From Micromonospora sp. HNM0581 (GTDB lineage Bacteria > Actinomycetota > Actinomycetes > Mycobacteriales > Micromonosporaceae), in assembly GCF_012726175.1 (NCBI RefSeq), contig NZ_JAASAD010000005.1, positions 62,001-126,000 of the forward strand: a stretch of 64,000 bases of DNA. The letters run 5' to 3'. This document shows positions 49,283 through 57,755 of this stretch, in pieces. A model generated the notes under the pieces. It was not told where the DNA came from. It made no database searches and saw only the letters and a list, made by a program, of their open reading frames with translations. Numbering within the stretch: the first letter of the stretch is position 1; the number at the start of each line of letters is the position of its first letter. The translations under genes were made by a program, and so were the position numbers.

Positions 49283-50137
49283 TCACCTGGTCCGCTGCCA
49301 GTACCGGCAGGTCCAGTCCACCCGGTGCAACTCGTCGGTGATGCCGTACTCGGCGCGGAAGTCGTCGACCGCCTGCTTGCAGCCCCGGACCGCGTGGTAG
49401 TCGTCGACGATCACGTAACCGCCGACTGACAACTTCGGGTACAGGCTGGTCAGTGCGACCATCGTCGAGTCGTAGAGATCACCGTCGAGCCGGATGAGGG
49501 ACAGCCGTTCGACCGGAGCGGTGGGAAGCGTGTCCTGGAACCAGCCGGGCAGGAACTGCACCCGTTCGTCGAGAAGCCCGTACCGCCGGAAGTTGTTCTT
49601 GACCTGGTCGAGGGAGACCGCGAGGAACGGCTGGGTCCAGAGGGCGTCCTCGACGTCCTCAGTCCGGTGCGCTTCGGGTTTCGGCAGGCCCCGGAAGGAG
49701 TCCGCCACCCAGACGGAGCGGTCCTGATCGTCGTACGCCCGCAACATGCCACGCATGAAGATGACTGCACCGCCGCGCCAAACACCGGTCTCGATGAGGT
49801 CTCCGGGCACCTGCTGGTCCAGCACGTCGCGGAGGCACCGTTCGAGGTTGTCCAACCGACGTAGGCCGATCATCGTGTCCGCCTCCGGTGGCCAGTCACG
49901 GCCGTTGGCGCGGGCATCGGCGTCGAACGGGAATCTCAGCACCAGTTCCAGACCACGATTGCGTAGCAGATGCTTGTAGCGGTTGTAGATCCGACCATGC
50001 AGCGAAGCGGCCCGGGGCTGGTAGGGCATCCACGTCTCCTGGAAGACGTACCGGGTCAGTGCCCGCTTCAGCAGGTCGCAGTACATGATGCGGGGGTCGC
50101 TGTCGGTCGATGGCAGGTGGGCGAGTGTGTCGGTCAT
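49283..50137 (-). CDS. TylF/MycF-type O-methyltransferase
   Basis: A 284-residue SAM-dependent methyltransferase from ATG 50137 (AAGGAG six bases upstream). The frame extends further but without support. DLIETGVWRGGAVIFMRGML is the TylF/MycF SAM-binding motif, and SLIRLDGDLYDSTMVALTSL and VIVDDYHAVRGCKQAVDDFR supply the Mg-binding Asp residues. The family methylates sugar hydroxyls, as in macrocin O-methyltransferase, and also occurs in polysaccharide loci. As the last gene of the leftward polysaccharide cluster it may O-methylate a sugar of the glycan. Seventy bases separate it from the Wzz-like gene. Confidence 0.85.
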   Translation of the reverse strand: MTDTLAHLPSTDSDPRIMYCDLLKRALTRYVFQETWMPYQPRAASLHGRIYNRYKHLLRNRGLELVLRFPFDADARANGRDWPPEADTMIGLRRLDNLERCLRDVLDQQVPGDLIETGVWRGGAVIFMRGMLRAYDDQDRSVWVADSFRGLPKPEAHRTEDVEDALWTQPFLAVSLDQVKNNFRRYGLLDERVQFLPGWFQDTLPTAPVERLSLIRLDGDLYDSTMVALTSLYPKLSVGGYVIVDDYHAVRGCKQAVDDFRAEYGITDELHRVDWTCRYWQRTR

Positions 50138-50207
50138 CGGGTTCTCCTTCGTGGGCAGGTACCACTTCGGCGTTGGTCGTCGCACGGCAACGGACGACCG
50201 GGGCGGC

Positions 50208-51803
50208 TCAGGTGGCCACGGGCATGTCGGCGGGGTCCCGCTCCGGCACCGGTGCGTCCGGTAGGGGACCGGTGCCGGACCGGTAGACACGGCCGGAGGT
50301 TTCGTTCCGGGAGGCCGGCGACCGGTGGTCGCCCCGGTCGTGGCCGGACCACCTGCCGGCGACCACCTCCACCGGTACGGTCGCACCGCCGCGTGACGGG
50401 AACCCGACGGCGGACGCCGGTAGGGGCCGGGGGGCCGATCGGCTGTTCGGCGCACGATCGGGCGGCGGCGGTGGGTCGAACACCGCCGCCACTGCGGTGT
50501 CGGTGTCCCGCTCGGCGGGCCGGTCGATCGCCCCGACGGCGATGGTGCCGACAAGGGGCAGGTCGAGTCGCCGCAGCAGCCGCGCCGCCCGTGCCGCCTG
50601 GTTGGGGTCGGTCCGGCCCGCCGCCACCACGAGCAGCACCGCGTCGGCATGCTCGGCCAGTGCGGCGGTGTCGTAGCAGGCGAGTACGGGCGACCCGTGG
50701 ACGATCACGCAGTCCGCGCTCTCGGCCAGGACGTCGAGCAGTTCCCCTAGGTCGCGTGCCTGTCCGGTGGTGAGACTCTGCTGCGGCTCGGTCGGTAGCA
50801 CCGTGAGGTCCGGCAGGCCGGCGATCCGCGCCGGCCGGTGGAAACCGGCCCGGATCTGCTGCCAGGTGAACAGGGTGCCGGGGAAGAGCCCGGCGAGCGC
50901 GGGATCGCGAACGGCGGCGTCGACCACGGCGACCCGTCGTCGCTCGGTCGCCAGCGCGAGTCCCAGCAGTGCACTGACCGCCGCCGCACCGTCGTCGTCG
51001 TGGGCGCCGAGCACCAGCAGGCGTGGCCGTGCCGACGTGGTGAGCACATCGACTGCGCAGATCGTCGCCCGAGCCGACACCGCCACCTCCCGCCGGCCGA
51101 ACAGCGCCCGGGCGTGGTGACGGGCCGATGGCCTGGGCAGCTGCGGGAGGGAGCCGACGACCGGCAGACCGAGACGTGACTCCAGCTGCCTGGTGTCCCG
51201 CAGCCGTCTGTCGAACCGGTCCCTGAGCACCGTGGCACCCCAGCCGACGAGCAGCCCGACGAGTGCACCCAACGCGCTGTTCAGCAGCGGCTTCGGAGAC
51301 GCCGGCTGGGACGGTACGCCGGCCGTGTCGACCACCCGGGTGGTGACCCCCGCGTCTCCACCGAGCCGTAGGCGCTCCAGCTGTCCACCCGTGACACGAC
51401 TCACCGCGTCGGCGATGGCGGCGGCGTCGGCGGCCGAGGTGGCGTCGGCGCGGACCAGGACGATCTGCAGCCCTGGTTCGAATTCGCCGTGCACGTGACC
51501 GGCGACCACATGTTCGGCAAGCCCCAGTTCGCGGGCTGCCGCGAGAGCCACCTCCCGGGAACTGATCAGCTTGGCGACGGTCGGTGCCAGGTTCTGTGCG
51601 AGCACGACACCCAACTCGGCCGGCCGGTCACCCGATGGCGTGTCGGCGACGACCAGGACCGACGCCTGTGCCTCGTACCGCACCGGCAGCAGGGGGGTCG
51701 CCAGCTGAGCGGCGGCCAGCCCGGCACACAGCCCGAGCAACGGCAACGCGATCCGGCGCCAGGTCACGTCCAGCAGTTCACGTCCGTCGATGGCGCTTCT
51801 CAC
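50208..51803 (-). CDS. Wzz/CpsCD-like polysaccharide co-polymerase with degenerate nucleotide-binding domain
   Basis: A 531-residue protein from GTG 51803 (GGGAGG upstream), overlapping the next gene as GTGA. Residues 18-38 and about 174-193 are membrane segments flanking an extracellular Wzz domain, with the Pro-rich PASPKP before the second. The cytoplasmic half resembles the BY-kinase/ParA-like domain (LLVLGAHDDDGAAAVSALLG, VAVVDAAVRDPALAGLFPG, CVIVHGSPVL). The Walker A lysine and serine are missing (residues 266-277), and there is no Tyr-rich tail. I infer a chain-length regulator that has lost kinase activity. The last 110 residues are Pro/Arg/Gly-rich and probably disordered. Confidence 0.8.
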   Translation of the reverse strand: MRSAIDGRELLDVTWRRIALPLLGLCAGLAAAQLATPLLPVRYEAQASVLVVADTPSGDRPAELGVVLAQNLAPTVAKLISSREVALAAARELGLAEHVVAGHVHGEFEPGLQIVLVRADATSAADAAAIADAVSRVTGGQLERLRLGGDAGVTTRVVDTAGVPSQPASPKPLLNSALGALVGLLVGWGATVLRDRFDRRLRDTRQLESRLGLPVVGSLPQLPRPSARHHARALFGRREVAVSARATICAVDVLTTSARPRLLVLGAHDDDGAAAVSALLGLALATERRRVAVVDAAVRDPALAGLFPGTLFTWQQIRAGFHRPARIAGLPDLTVLPTEPQQSLTTGQARDLGELLDVLAESADCVIVHGSPVLACYDTAALAEHADAVLLVVAAGRTDPNQAARAARLLRRLDLPLVGTIAVGAIDRPAERDTDTAVAAVFDPPPPPDRAPNSRSAPRPLPASAVGFPSRGGATVPVEVVAGRWSGHDRGDHRSPASRNETSGRVYRSGTGPLPDAPVPERDPADMPVAT

Positions 51804-53014
51804 GCGGGCACCTCCCGGTCCGCCTCGGCGCGGGTCTGTCGACCGACCGGCGTCCGCACCGGAACACCTGTCCGGTCTTCGTGCAGCTGTCGCCACAGCC
51901 GGTCGAGTCGTTCTGCGATCCGGTGCCACGCGAATTCGCCGGTTGCCCTGCTCAGCCCGCTTGTCGACATCGCGCGGGTCATCGCCGGCCGGTCACGCAA
52001 CTGGCCGAGCCGCTCGGCGAGTGCGGCCACGTCGCCGGCCGGGAAGATCAGTCCGGCGTCGCCGACGACGTACGGGATTTCGCCGACGTCACTGCCGATC
52101 ACCGGGATGCCGCAGGCCATCGCCTCGACGAGGACCCGACCGAACTGCTCCCGCAGCGGAATCCCGACCCACGGCAGGACGTTGCGCTGCACGATCTCCA
52201 CGGCGGGCAGCACGAGCACATCCAGCTGGGCCAGCCGGTCCGGCAGGTCGGTGTGACCCGACCACCCGTACCGCCGGACGCGGCCGGGACGGGCTCGCGC
52301 GGCGCGGTCGATGTCGGGGGCCAGACTCCCGTCGCCGACCAGCACCACGTCGCAGTCGGCGAGTTCGGCGGCCCGGAGCAGGTCGGGCACCCCCTTGTGC
52401 GGCTCGAACCGGCCGACGAACCCGGCCGTGAACGGGCGGGTGTGGTCCGCTGCGGCGCGGGGCCGGAACGTCCTGGTGTCCACGCCCAGCGGAACAGTGG
52501 TCGTCGCGCCGCGAAAACCCTTGGCACGCAGCACCTGACGGGCGGCTGGCGTGATCGGCAGAATCATGTCGACGTGGCGGTAGGCGTAGCGTTCGACCAG
52601 CGGAAACGGCATCGGGAAACGGGTGACGACGTTCTGTGCGGCGTAGAGCGTCGTCGGTACGGTGGGCCAGTGCCGTCGACACGTACGCAGCACCTGCCAG
52701 GTCGACAGGTAAGCGGCCTCGCCGATGATGTGTACGACGTCGGGCGGCGGCAGGACCGGTGGTCCGGCCCGTCCGCCGAGCCGGATCATGATGGATGCCA
52801 TGTGGCCGGTCCTACCCTCGCCCATCCGGTGCGGCAGGATCCGGGCGGAGAAGCCGGCGTGCCGCTGGCTGAGCCGGGCGAACTCTCGTTCCGTGGCGGG
52901 CGACACGTCGGCCGCGAGCACGGTGAGTCGCAGGCCGGGTCGTTCGCACAGCACGTCGAACAGGTCCGTCCAGTGCTCGGTACGGGCACCGACGACGGTG
53001 ATCAGCACATGCAT
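51800..53014 (-). CDS. Glycosyltransferase family 4-like protein
   Basis: A 404-residue GT-B glycosyltransferase from ATG 53014 (GGAGGTCG upstream; its A overlaps the upstream stop). The N-terminal acceptor domain begins HVLITVVGARTEHWTDLFDV. The donor domain has FVGRFEPHKGVPDLLRAAEL and the nucleotide-sugar motif PLREQFGRVLVEAMACGIPV with the EX7E-type glutamates. It is cytoplasmic or peripheral and adds one sugar to the lipid-linked repeat unit. Sugar specificity is not predictable. Confidence 0.87.
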   Translation of the reverse strand: MHVLITVVGARTEHWTDLFDVLCERPGLRLTVLAADVSPATEREFARLSQRHAGFSARILPHRMGEGRTGHMASIMIRLGGRAGPPVLPPPDVVHIIGEAAYLSTWQVLRTCRRHWPTVPTTLYAAQNVVTRFPMPFPLVERYAYRHVDMILPITPAARQVLRAKGFRGATTTVPLGVDTRTFRPRAAADHTRPFTAGFVGRFEPHKGVPDLLRAAELADCDVVLVGDGSLAPDIDRAARARPGRVRRYGWSGHTDLPDRLAQLDVLVLPAVEIVQRNVLPWVGIPLREQFGRVLVEAMACGIPVIGSDVGEIPYVVGDAGLIFPAGDVAALAERLGQLRDRPAMTRAMSTSGLSRATGEFAWHRIAERLDRLWRQLHEDRTGVPVRTPVGRQTRAEADREVPA

Positions 53015-53961
53015 CAGGGTCGACCTCCGAGGTGGAGTCGGGTGACCGCGATCCGGCCCACCCGGGTCCAGGCCCGCATTCGCGCGGCACCGGCTCGTGG
53101 TTGCAGGAACAGCCGCCCGGCGGCCAGGACGATTCCGAGCAGGGCCCGGGACAGCACCACGACCCGGACGGCGTGGCGGGACCGAGGTCGGTGCCGGCTG
53201 AAGAACACCAGCATGCTGCGGTAGAGATGGGGCCAGATCCAGGTGGGATCGCTGCTGCTGGCCCCACCGGTGTGCACGGCGGTCACCGAGGGCAGGTAGA
53301 GCACCTCGGCGCCCCGGCGGCGTGCCTGCAGGCAGAGTTCCTCGTCCTCGTAGTACATGAAGTACTCCTCGTCCAGTCCGCCGACGGCGGTGAACAGACT
53401 GGTGCGGATGGCCATGCACGCGCCGGAGACCCAGTCGACCCCGGTCGGCAGGCCACCTCGCAGGCAGGCGTCGTACGCCCGCCTGCGGTGTCGTCCGGAG
53501 AGCCACCGCCGTACCGGCACCGGTATCAGCACCCCGCCGAATCGGCTCGCCACCACGGTGGTGAGGCTCTCGAAGGGGTGCGCGCTGACCGCCGTACGGC
53601 CGGTGCAGTCCAGCAGCCGTGGCCCCGCGATCCCGACCTGCGGCCTGCTGAGCAGGGTCTCGACAAGTGTCCGGGTGGTCTTTGGTGGCACGACACAGTC
53701 GGGATTGACGAGCAGCAGTACGCGTGTGCCGACGTCGGCGGCGGCCCGGTTCACGGCGGCGGCGAACCCCGGGTTGTCGGTGCCGGCCGACACGAGCACC
53801 TCGGGAAAACGGGACCGGACCAGCTCGACGGTGCGGTCGGTCGAGCCGTTGTCGACCAACCGGACCGGCAGCCCGGCCTGCCGTAGCGCGGTCAGCGCGG
53901 CGGTGACCTGCCCGGCGGAGTTGTGGGTGACCAGGATCGCGGTCGCGTCGATGCTGCTCAT
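53014..53961 (-). CDS. Family 2 glycosyltransferase
   Basis: A 315-residue GT-A enzyme of the rhamnosyltransferase-like group from ATG 53961. The nucleotide-binding start is AILVTHNSAGQVTAALTALR with VDNGSTD, and the metal-binding stretch is LLVNPDCVVPP. VSGACMAIRTSLFTAVGGLD and EEYFMYYEDEELCLQARRRG hold the acceptor-site acidic residues. A C-terminal hydrophobic helix (VVVLSRALLGIVLAAGRLFL) probably tethers it to the membrane. Overlaps neighbours on both sides. Confidence 0.88.
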   Translation of the reverse strand: MSSIDATAILVTHNSAGQVTAALTALRQAGLPVRLVDNGSTDRTVELVRSRFPEVLVSAGTDNPGFAAAVNRAAADVGTRVLLLVNPDCVVPPKTTRTLVETLLSRPQVGIAGPRLLDCTGRTAVSAHPFESLTTVVASRFGGVLIPVPVRRWLSGRHRRRAYDACLRGGLPTGVDWVSGACMAIRTSLFTAVGGLDEEYFMYYEDEELCLQARRRGAEVLYLPSVTAVHTGGASSSDPTWIWPHLYRSMLVFFSRHRPRSRHAVRVVVLSRALLGIVLAAGRLFLQPRAGAARMRAWTRVGRIAVTRLHLGGRP

Positions 53962-55268
53962 CGGCACGTCACCCCGACCGGGCTGGCGGGCAGCGGCAGC
54001 GGCGCGGGTACCGGTTCCCTGACCGTCTTCGCCCGGGTGGTCAGCAGCACCAGCGCGGGCAGCAGCCCGAGTTCCCAGTGCCCGTCGGTGGGGGCGGCGA
54101 ACATGGCGGAGGCGAGGAAACCGCAGCACAGGGCGGCGAACGGCAGGGCCGGTCCGGTGCGGTCGACGAGCCCGGCCCGGATGCCGCGTAGCACCGGCCA
54201 GAGCACCAGGGCCAGGCCGAGCAGTCCGACGTTGGCCAGCAGAGTCACGTAGTACGCGTGGTACACCGGACCGACGTCGGTGAGGGCGAATCCGGCCAGG
54301 TAGATGTCGGTGGTGGACTGTCCGAGCCCGGCCCCGAGAACGGGCCGGTGGGCGAAGACGTCGAGACCGACCGTCGACTCGGCCGCCCGGTAGCCGGCCG
54401 ACTGCTGTAGCCCGACCGCGACCTCCTGCGCGCGGACCCGAACGCCGGGCTGCAGGGCCAGCAGGGCGGCGGCGACACCACCGACCGCTACCGTGGTGGC
54501 GGTTCCGGTTCGTACCGCCCGCCCGCCGAGACCGAGCATGACCAGCAGCGTCACCCCGGCGGCGAGCCAGATTCCCCGGTACGAGGCGAGCACCACGTCG
54601 ACGGCGAGGAACGCGGCGACCAGCACCGCCACCGTCCTCCGCCACCCGGTTGCCCGGCCGGCGAACCAGATCAGCGTCGGGATCGCCAACAGTGTGAGCA
54701 GACCACCGTGCCGACCCGGAACGGTCATCGAGATGGCTGTCAGGACGGTCACGACGCCGACGTAGAGCAGCCCAGCGGCCACCATGCGTCGGGTGCTGGT
54801 GAGTGTGTGGGTGGCGAGGAAGAAGTACGTCGGGAGGATCGCGATCTGATAGGCCGCGACGAGGACCTCGGTGGGCAGGTTTCCGACCGCGAGACCGTAG
54901 CCGGCTCCCGCGACGGTGAGCCCGACCATCACCAGCATCCCGCGGTCGGCGGCGGTCCTGCGGCCGGGACGACCGACGCCCAGGGCGGACCGGATCACCA
55001 GAGCCGCTGCGCCGACCGCCAGTACCAGCAGGTGCGCCAGCACGTAGCTCGCTACGTCGCCTCGGCCGACGAGACCGCCGGCCACCGTGCCGCCGAGGAT
55101 TCCCACCGGTAGCACGGCCCAGGGCCAGATCAGGAAGACGACGAGGAGCACCACCGCCCCGGCGGCGGCGAGCGCCGCCACCGGGGGTAGCAGGGCGGCC
55201 AGGGACACGGTGGCACTCAGCCCGGCGGCACCGAGTAGCACGCCGACACCGGCCACGGCCCGGTTCAC
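53958..55268 (-). CDS. O-antigen ligase/polymerase-like membrane protein
   Basis: A 436-residue polytopic membrane protein with about eleven hydrophobic segments, from GTG 55268. A large loop near residues 270-330 contains VFAHRPVLGAGLGQSTTDIY and YHAYYVTLLANVGLLGLALV. The H-x-P-G-G/H-N-Y pattern resembles Wzy_C/WaaL proteins. It probably polymerises or ligates the glycan at the outer face of the membrane. No other polymerase candidate is present in the cluster, which makes the Wzy role more likely in this Wzx/Wzz-containing locus. Confidence 0.8.
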   Translation of the reverse strand: MNRAVAGVGVLLGAAGLSATVSLAALLPPVAALAAAGAVVLLVVFLIWPWAVLPVGILGGTVAGGLVGRGDVASYVLAHLLVLAVGAAALVIRSALGVGRPGRRTAADRGMLVMVGLTVAGAGYGLAVGNLPTEVLVAAYQIAILPTYFFLATHTLTSTRRMVAAGLLYVGVVTVLTAISMTVPGRHGGLLTLLAIPTLIWFAGRATGWRRTVAVLVAAFLAVDVVLASYRGIWLAAGVTLLVMLGLGGRAVRTGTATTVAVGGVAAALLALQPGVRVRAQEVAVGLQQSAGYRAAESTVGLDVFAHRPVLGAGLGQSTTDIYLAGFALTDVGPVYHAYYVTLLANVGLLGLALVLWPVLRGIRAGLVDRTGPALPFAALCCGFLASAMFAAPTDGHWELGLLPALVLLTTRAKTVREPVPAPLPLPASPVGVTCR

Positions 55269-56419
55269 CGGACCGTCCTGGCGAGCAGGTGGTGCAGCTC
55301 GTCGCCCCGGGCCGCCCAGCTGTTCGCCGTCGCCACCGCCCGCCGTCGGGTCGCCTGTTCGCTGGCCGCGGTGTCGGCCAGGGCCGTCGCGATGGCTGTG
55401 GTGAAGGTGTCGACGCCGTCGGCGAGGTGCACCACATCGGCCAGCCGGGTCAGCGCCGGTAGCGGGGTGGCGACCACCGGTTTGCCCAGCGCCAGGTATT
55501 CGTAGCACTTCTTCGGGTGTACGTAGTCGATGCGTCCGCCGACCCGGTACGGAATGATCGTGACGTCGCAGGCGCGCAGCGTCGCGGGCAGGTCGGCGTA
55601 CGGGACCGGGCCGGTGAGCAGCACGTTGGCCAGACCGGCAAGCGGTGCCCGACCGGCGCGGGTGTGCGGTCCGACCAGCAGGAACGTCCAGTCGGGTTGG
55701 GCCCGCGCCACGGCGGCGACCAGGTCACCGTCGAAGGCCCTGGTGTCGATGGCGCCGCTGTAACCGACAAGTGGCCGCGATGGTGCGACCGGCCGGGGCG
55801 CGACCGGCCCGTGCGGGGTGAAGTGATCGGGGTCGCAGGCGTTCGGCAACACCACGGGGGTTCGTCCGGCGTCCGGCATCCGGGCCGGTAGTGCCGTCGA
55901 GGACGCCAGCACCAGGTCGGCGGCGGCGACCGCCCGGCCCAGGCTGCGGCGGAGGTGGCCGCGGTTCCACCACCTGGTGAAGGTCCAGTCCAGGTCGGCC
56001 GCGTCGTAGACGACGGCGGCGGCGAATCGGGCCGCGCAGGGTGCGGCCAGGTCCTCGTCCAGCCAGACCAGACGGACACGCCCGGCGGCGTGGCCGAGCC
56101 AGCGCCGGAGCACACCGACGGCGACGCGGCGGTTGACGATGTTGGCCAGTGACAGGTGGCGACCGAGGGGGGCGGGGGTGGGCGGCACGGCGTGCCAGAT
56201 GCCGGTCTCCACCGGGCGGATGGTGCCTCCCGGTCGGATCCGGAGACCCGGGGGATCGACGAAGAGTACCCGGTACCTGGTGGCGAGTTGCCGGGCCAGG
56301 GCGTGCTGCCGGTGTGCGCCGCCGCGCCACGGGGTCGCGCTGAAGTAGACGACCCAGTCGCCACCGGCGGCCACCGTACCGGGTGCGCCGCGCCGCGGCT
56401 GGCTGCGGAGGTCAGTCAC
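55265..56419 (-). CDS. Glycosyltransferase (GT-B type)
   Basis: A 384-residue GT-B protein from GTG 56419, overlapping the upstream gene by 8 bases. The opening DWVVYFSATPWRGGAHRQHA and YRVLFVDPPGLRIRPGG are typical of actinobacterial glycosyltransferases related to teichuronic-acid TuaH-like proteins. VVYDAADLDW follows, and the donor domain has PLVGYSGAIDTRAFDGDLV and YEYLALGKPVVATPLPAL. Its N-terminal segment (about residues 43-130) is recognisably similar to the C-terminal tail of the upstream glycosyltransferase. Confidence 0.83.
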   Translation of the reverse strand: MTDLRSQPRRGAPGTVAAGGDWVVYFSATPWRGGAHRQHALARQLATRYRVLFVDPPGLRIRPGGTIRPVETGIWHAVPPTPAPLGRHLSLANIVNRRVAVGVLRRWLGHAAGRVRLVWLDEDLAAPCAARFAAAVVYDAADLDWTFTRWWNRGHLRRSLGRAVAAADLVLASSTALPARMPDAGRTPVVLPNACDPDHFTPHGPVAPRPVAPSRPLVGYSGAIDTRAFDGDLVAAVARAQPDWTFLLVGPHTRAGRAPLAGLANVLLTGPVPYADLPATLRACDVTIIPYRVGGRIDYVHPKKCYEYLALGKPVVATPLPALTRLADVVHLADGVDTFTTAIATALADTAASEQATRRRAVATANSWAARGDELHHLLARTVR

Positions 56420-57755
56420 GGCCGGCCCACTGCCGGACCGGTGTCCGGCGTGTCGCCGGTAGCACCTCGTCCTCACCGACGTGGCCGAGGACCGGCCGGG
56501 CGGACTCGTCGTCGAGCCGGAGTAGCCGTGCCCCTGCTTGCCGGTCGAGCCAGCGGCGGACGGCTGCGGCGGCGAAGCGCCGGTTGACCGTGTCCACGGT
56601 CCGCAGCCGGGTGCCGAACGGCAGCGGGGTCGGTGGGATGAGACGCCAGGTCGTGTCGCCGACGTGGTCGATCCGGCTGCGCCACCGGGGGCGGGGCGCG
56701 GGCGGGTCGACGAGCAGGGTGCGTCGATTCGGGGTGTCGGACAGGGGTGCCGTCCCGACTGCCGGGGCTGCTGCTGGTGTCCGGGTGAACACGATCAGCC
56801 AGTCGCGGATGTCGCCGTCGGGCAGCGGACCGACGTCGCCGCGCAGGGCGGCCCGGAGGTCGGTGAGGGTGAGCTGGACGTGACGTCCGCAGATCCGCTT
56901 CACCACGTGGTCGGTCAGGACGGCCAGTCGGAAGACCGTCACGCGGTGGCGGGGCTGGGTGACCCGCAGGTAACCGACCAGGCTGCCCAGCAGGTGCCGG
57001 AAACGGATGGCGGGGCCGAGCAACCGGCACGAGGCGCCCCGGACGTGGGTCACGACCGCCGCCGGGATCATCCACAGCTCGCGGCCGGCGTGGTCGAGTT
57101 GCCGGGCGAGGATGGCGTCGTTCCAGTAGACCGGGAACCGCTCGTCGAAGATGCGGTCCGGGGCGAGCGCGCAGCGGCGCAGCAGCATGCAACTGCCCGA
57201 GGCCAGTTGCCGTGGTCGGCTGAAGTCCTCTCCGCGCATCTGGAACGTGTGCAAGGCATGCCGGAATCCGGGGACCCGCCGCAGCGCGGTGACGAGTGCC
57301 AGCGCCGCCGCAAAGCTGGGCTGCTGGACGTAGTGCTGCTGGAAGGTGCCGTCCGGATTGAGGTAGAGGGGGCTGACACCGGCGACTTCGGGCCGGTCGT
57401 GCAGGAACGCGACCATCGTCGACAGCGCGCCGGGATGAAACGCGACGTCGCTGTTGAGCAGCAGGATCAGCTCTCCCCGGGCTTCGCGGTACGCCTGGTT
57501 GACGGCGGCGGCGAAGCCCACGTTGCGGGAGTTGCGGATCAGGCGTACGCGGGGCCACTGTGCCAGCAGGTCTGCTGAGGCGTCTCGGGAGGCGTTGTCC
57601 ACCGCCACCACCTCGTAGTCGAGGTCGGCGGCGACCGTCTCGGCAAGCGACTCCAGACAGCGTCGGGTCTGCTCCCGGGTGTTCCAGCTGATCAGCAGGA
57701 CGGACAGCGTCGGCGGTGTGGTTCGATCCGCTCGCGACCGGTCGGTGCCGTTCAT
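56412..57755 (-). CDS. Family 2 glycosyltransferase with a C-terminal GT-B-like fragment
   Basis: A 447-residue protein from ATG 57755, ATGA-coupled to the upstream methyltransferase. Residues 15-300 form a GT2 domain (LSVLLISWNTREQTRRCLES, VAVDNASRD, LLLNSDVAFHPGALST, DERFPVYWNDAILARQLDHA). The last 90 residues (RRTLLVDPPAPRPRWRSRID, then RLIPPTPLPFG, NRRFAAAAVRRWLDRQ and LLRLDDESARPVLG) align with the start of the downstream enzyme (YRVLFVDPPG, HAVPPTPAPLG, NRRVAVGVLRRWLGHA, LVWLDEDLAAP). It thus seems to be a fusion of a complete GT2 with a duplicated part of its neighbour, too short to be a second transferase. Confidence 0.83.
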   Translation of the reverse strand: MNGTDRSRADRTTPPTLSVLLISWNTREQTRRCLESLAETVAADLDYEVVAVDNASRDASADLLAQWPRVRLIRNSRNVGFAAAVNQAYREARGELILLLNSDVAFHPGALSTMVAFLHDRPEVAGVSPLYLNPDGTFQQHYVQQPSFAAALALVTALRRVPGFRHALHTFQMRGEDFSRPRQLASGSCMLLRRCALAPDRIFDERFPVYWNDAILARQLDHAGRELWMIPAAVVTHVRGASCRLLGPAIRFRHLLGSLVGYLRVTQPRHRVTVFRLAVLTDHVVKRICGRHVQLTLTDLRAALRGDVGPLPDGDIRDWLIVFTRTPAAAPAVGTAPLSDTPNRRTLLVDPPAPRPRWRSRIDHVGDTTWRLIPPTPLPFGTRLRTVDTVNRRFAAAAVRRWLDRQAGARLLRLDDESARPVLGHVGEDEVLPATRRTPVRQWAGRD

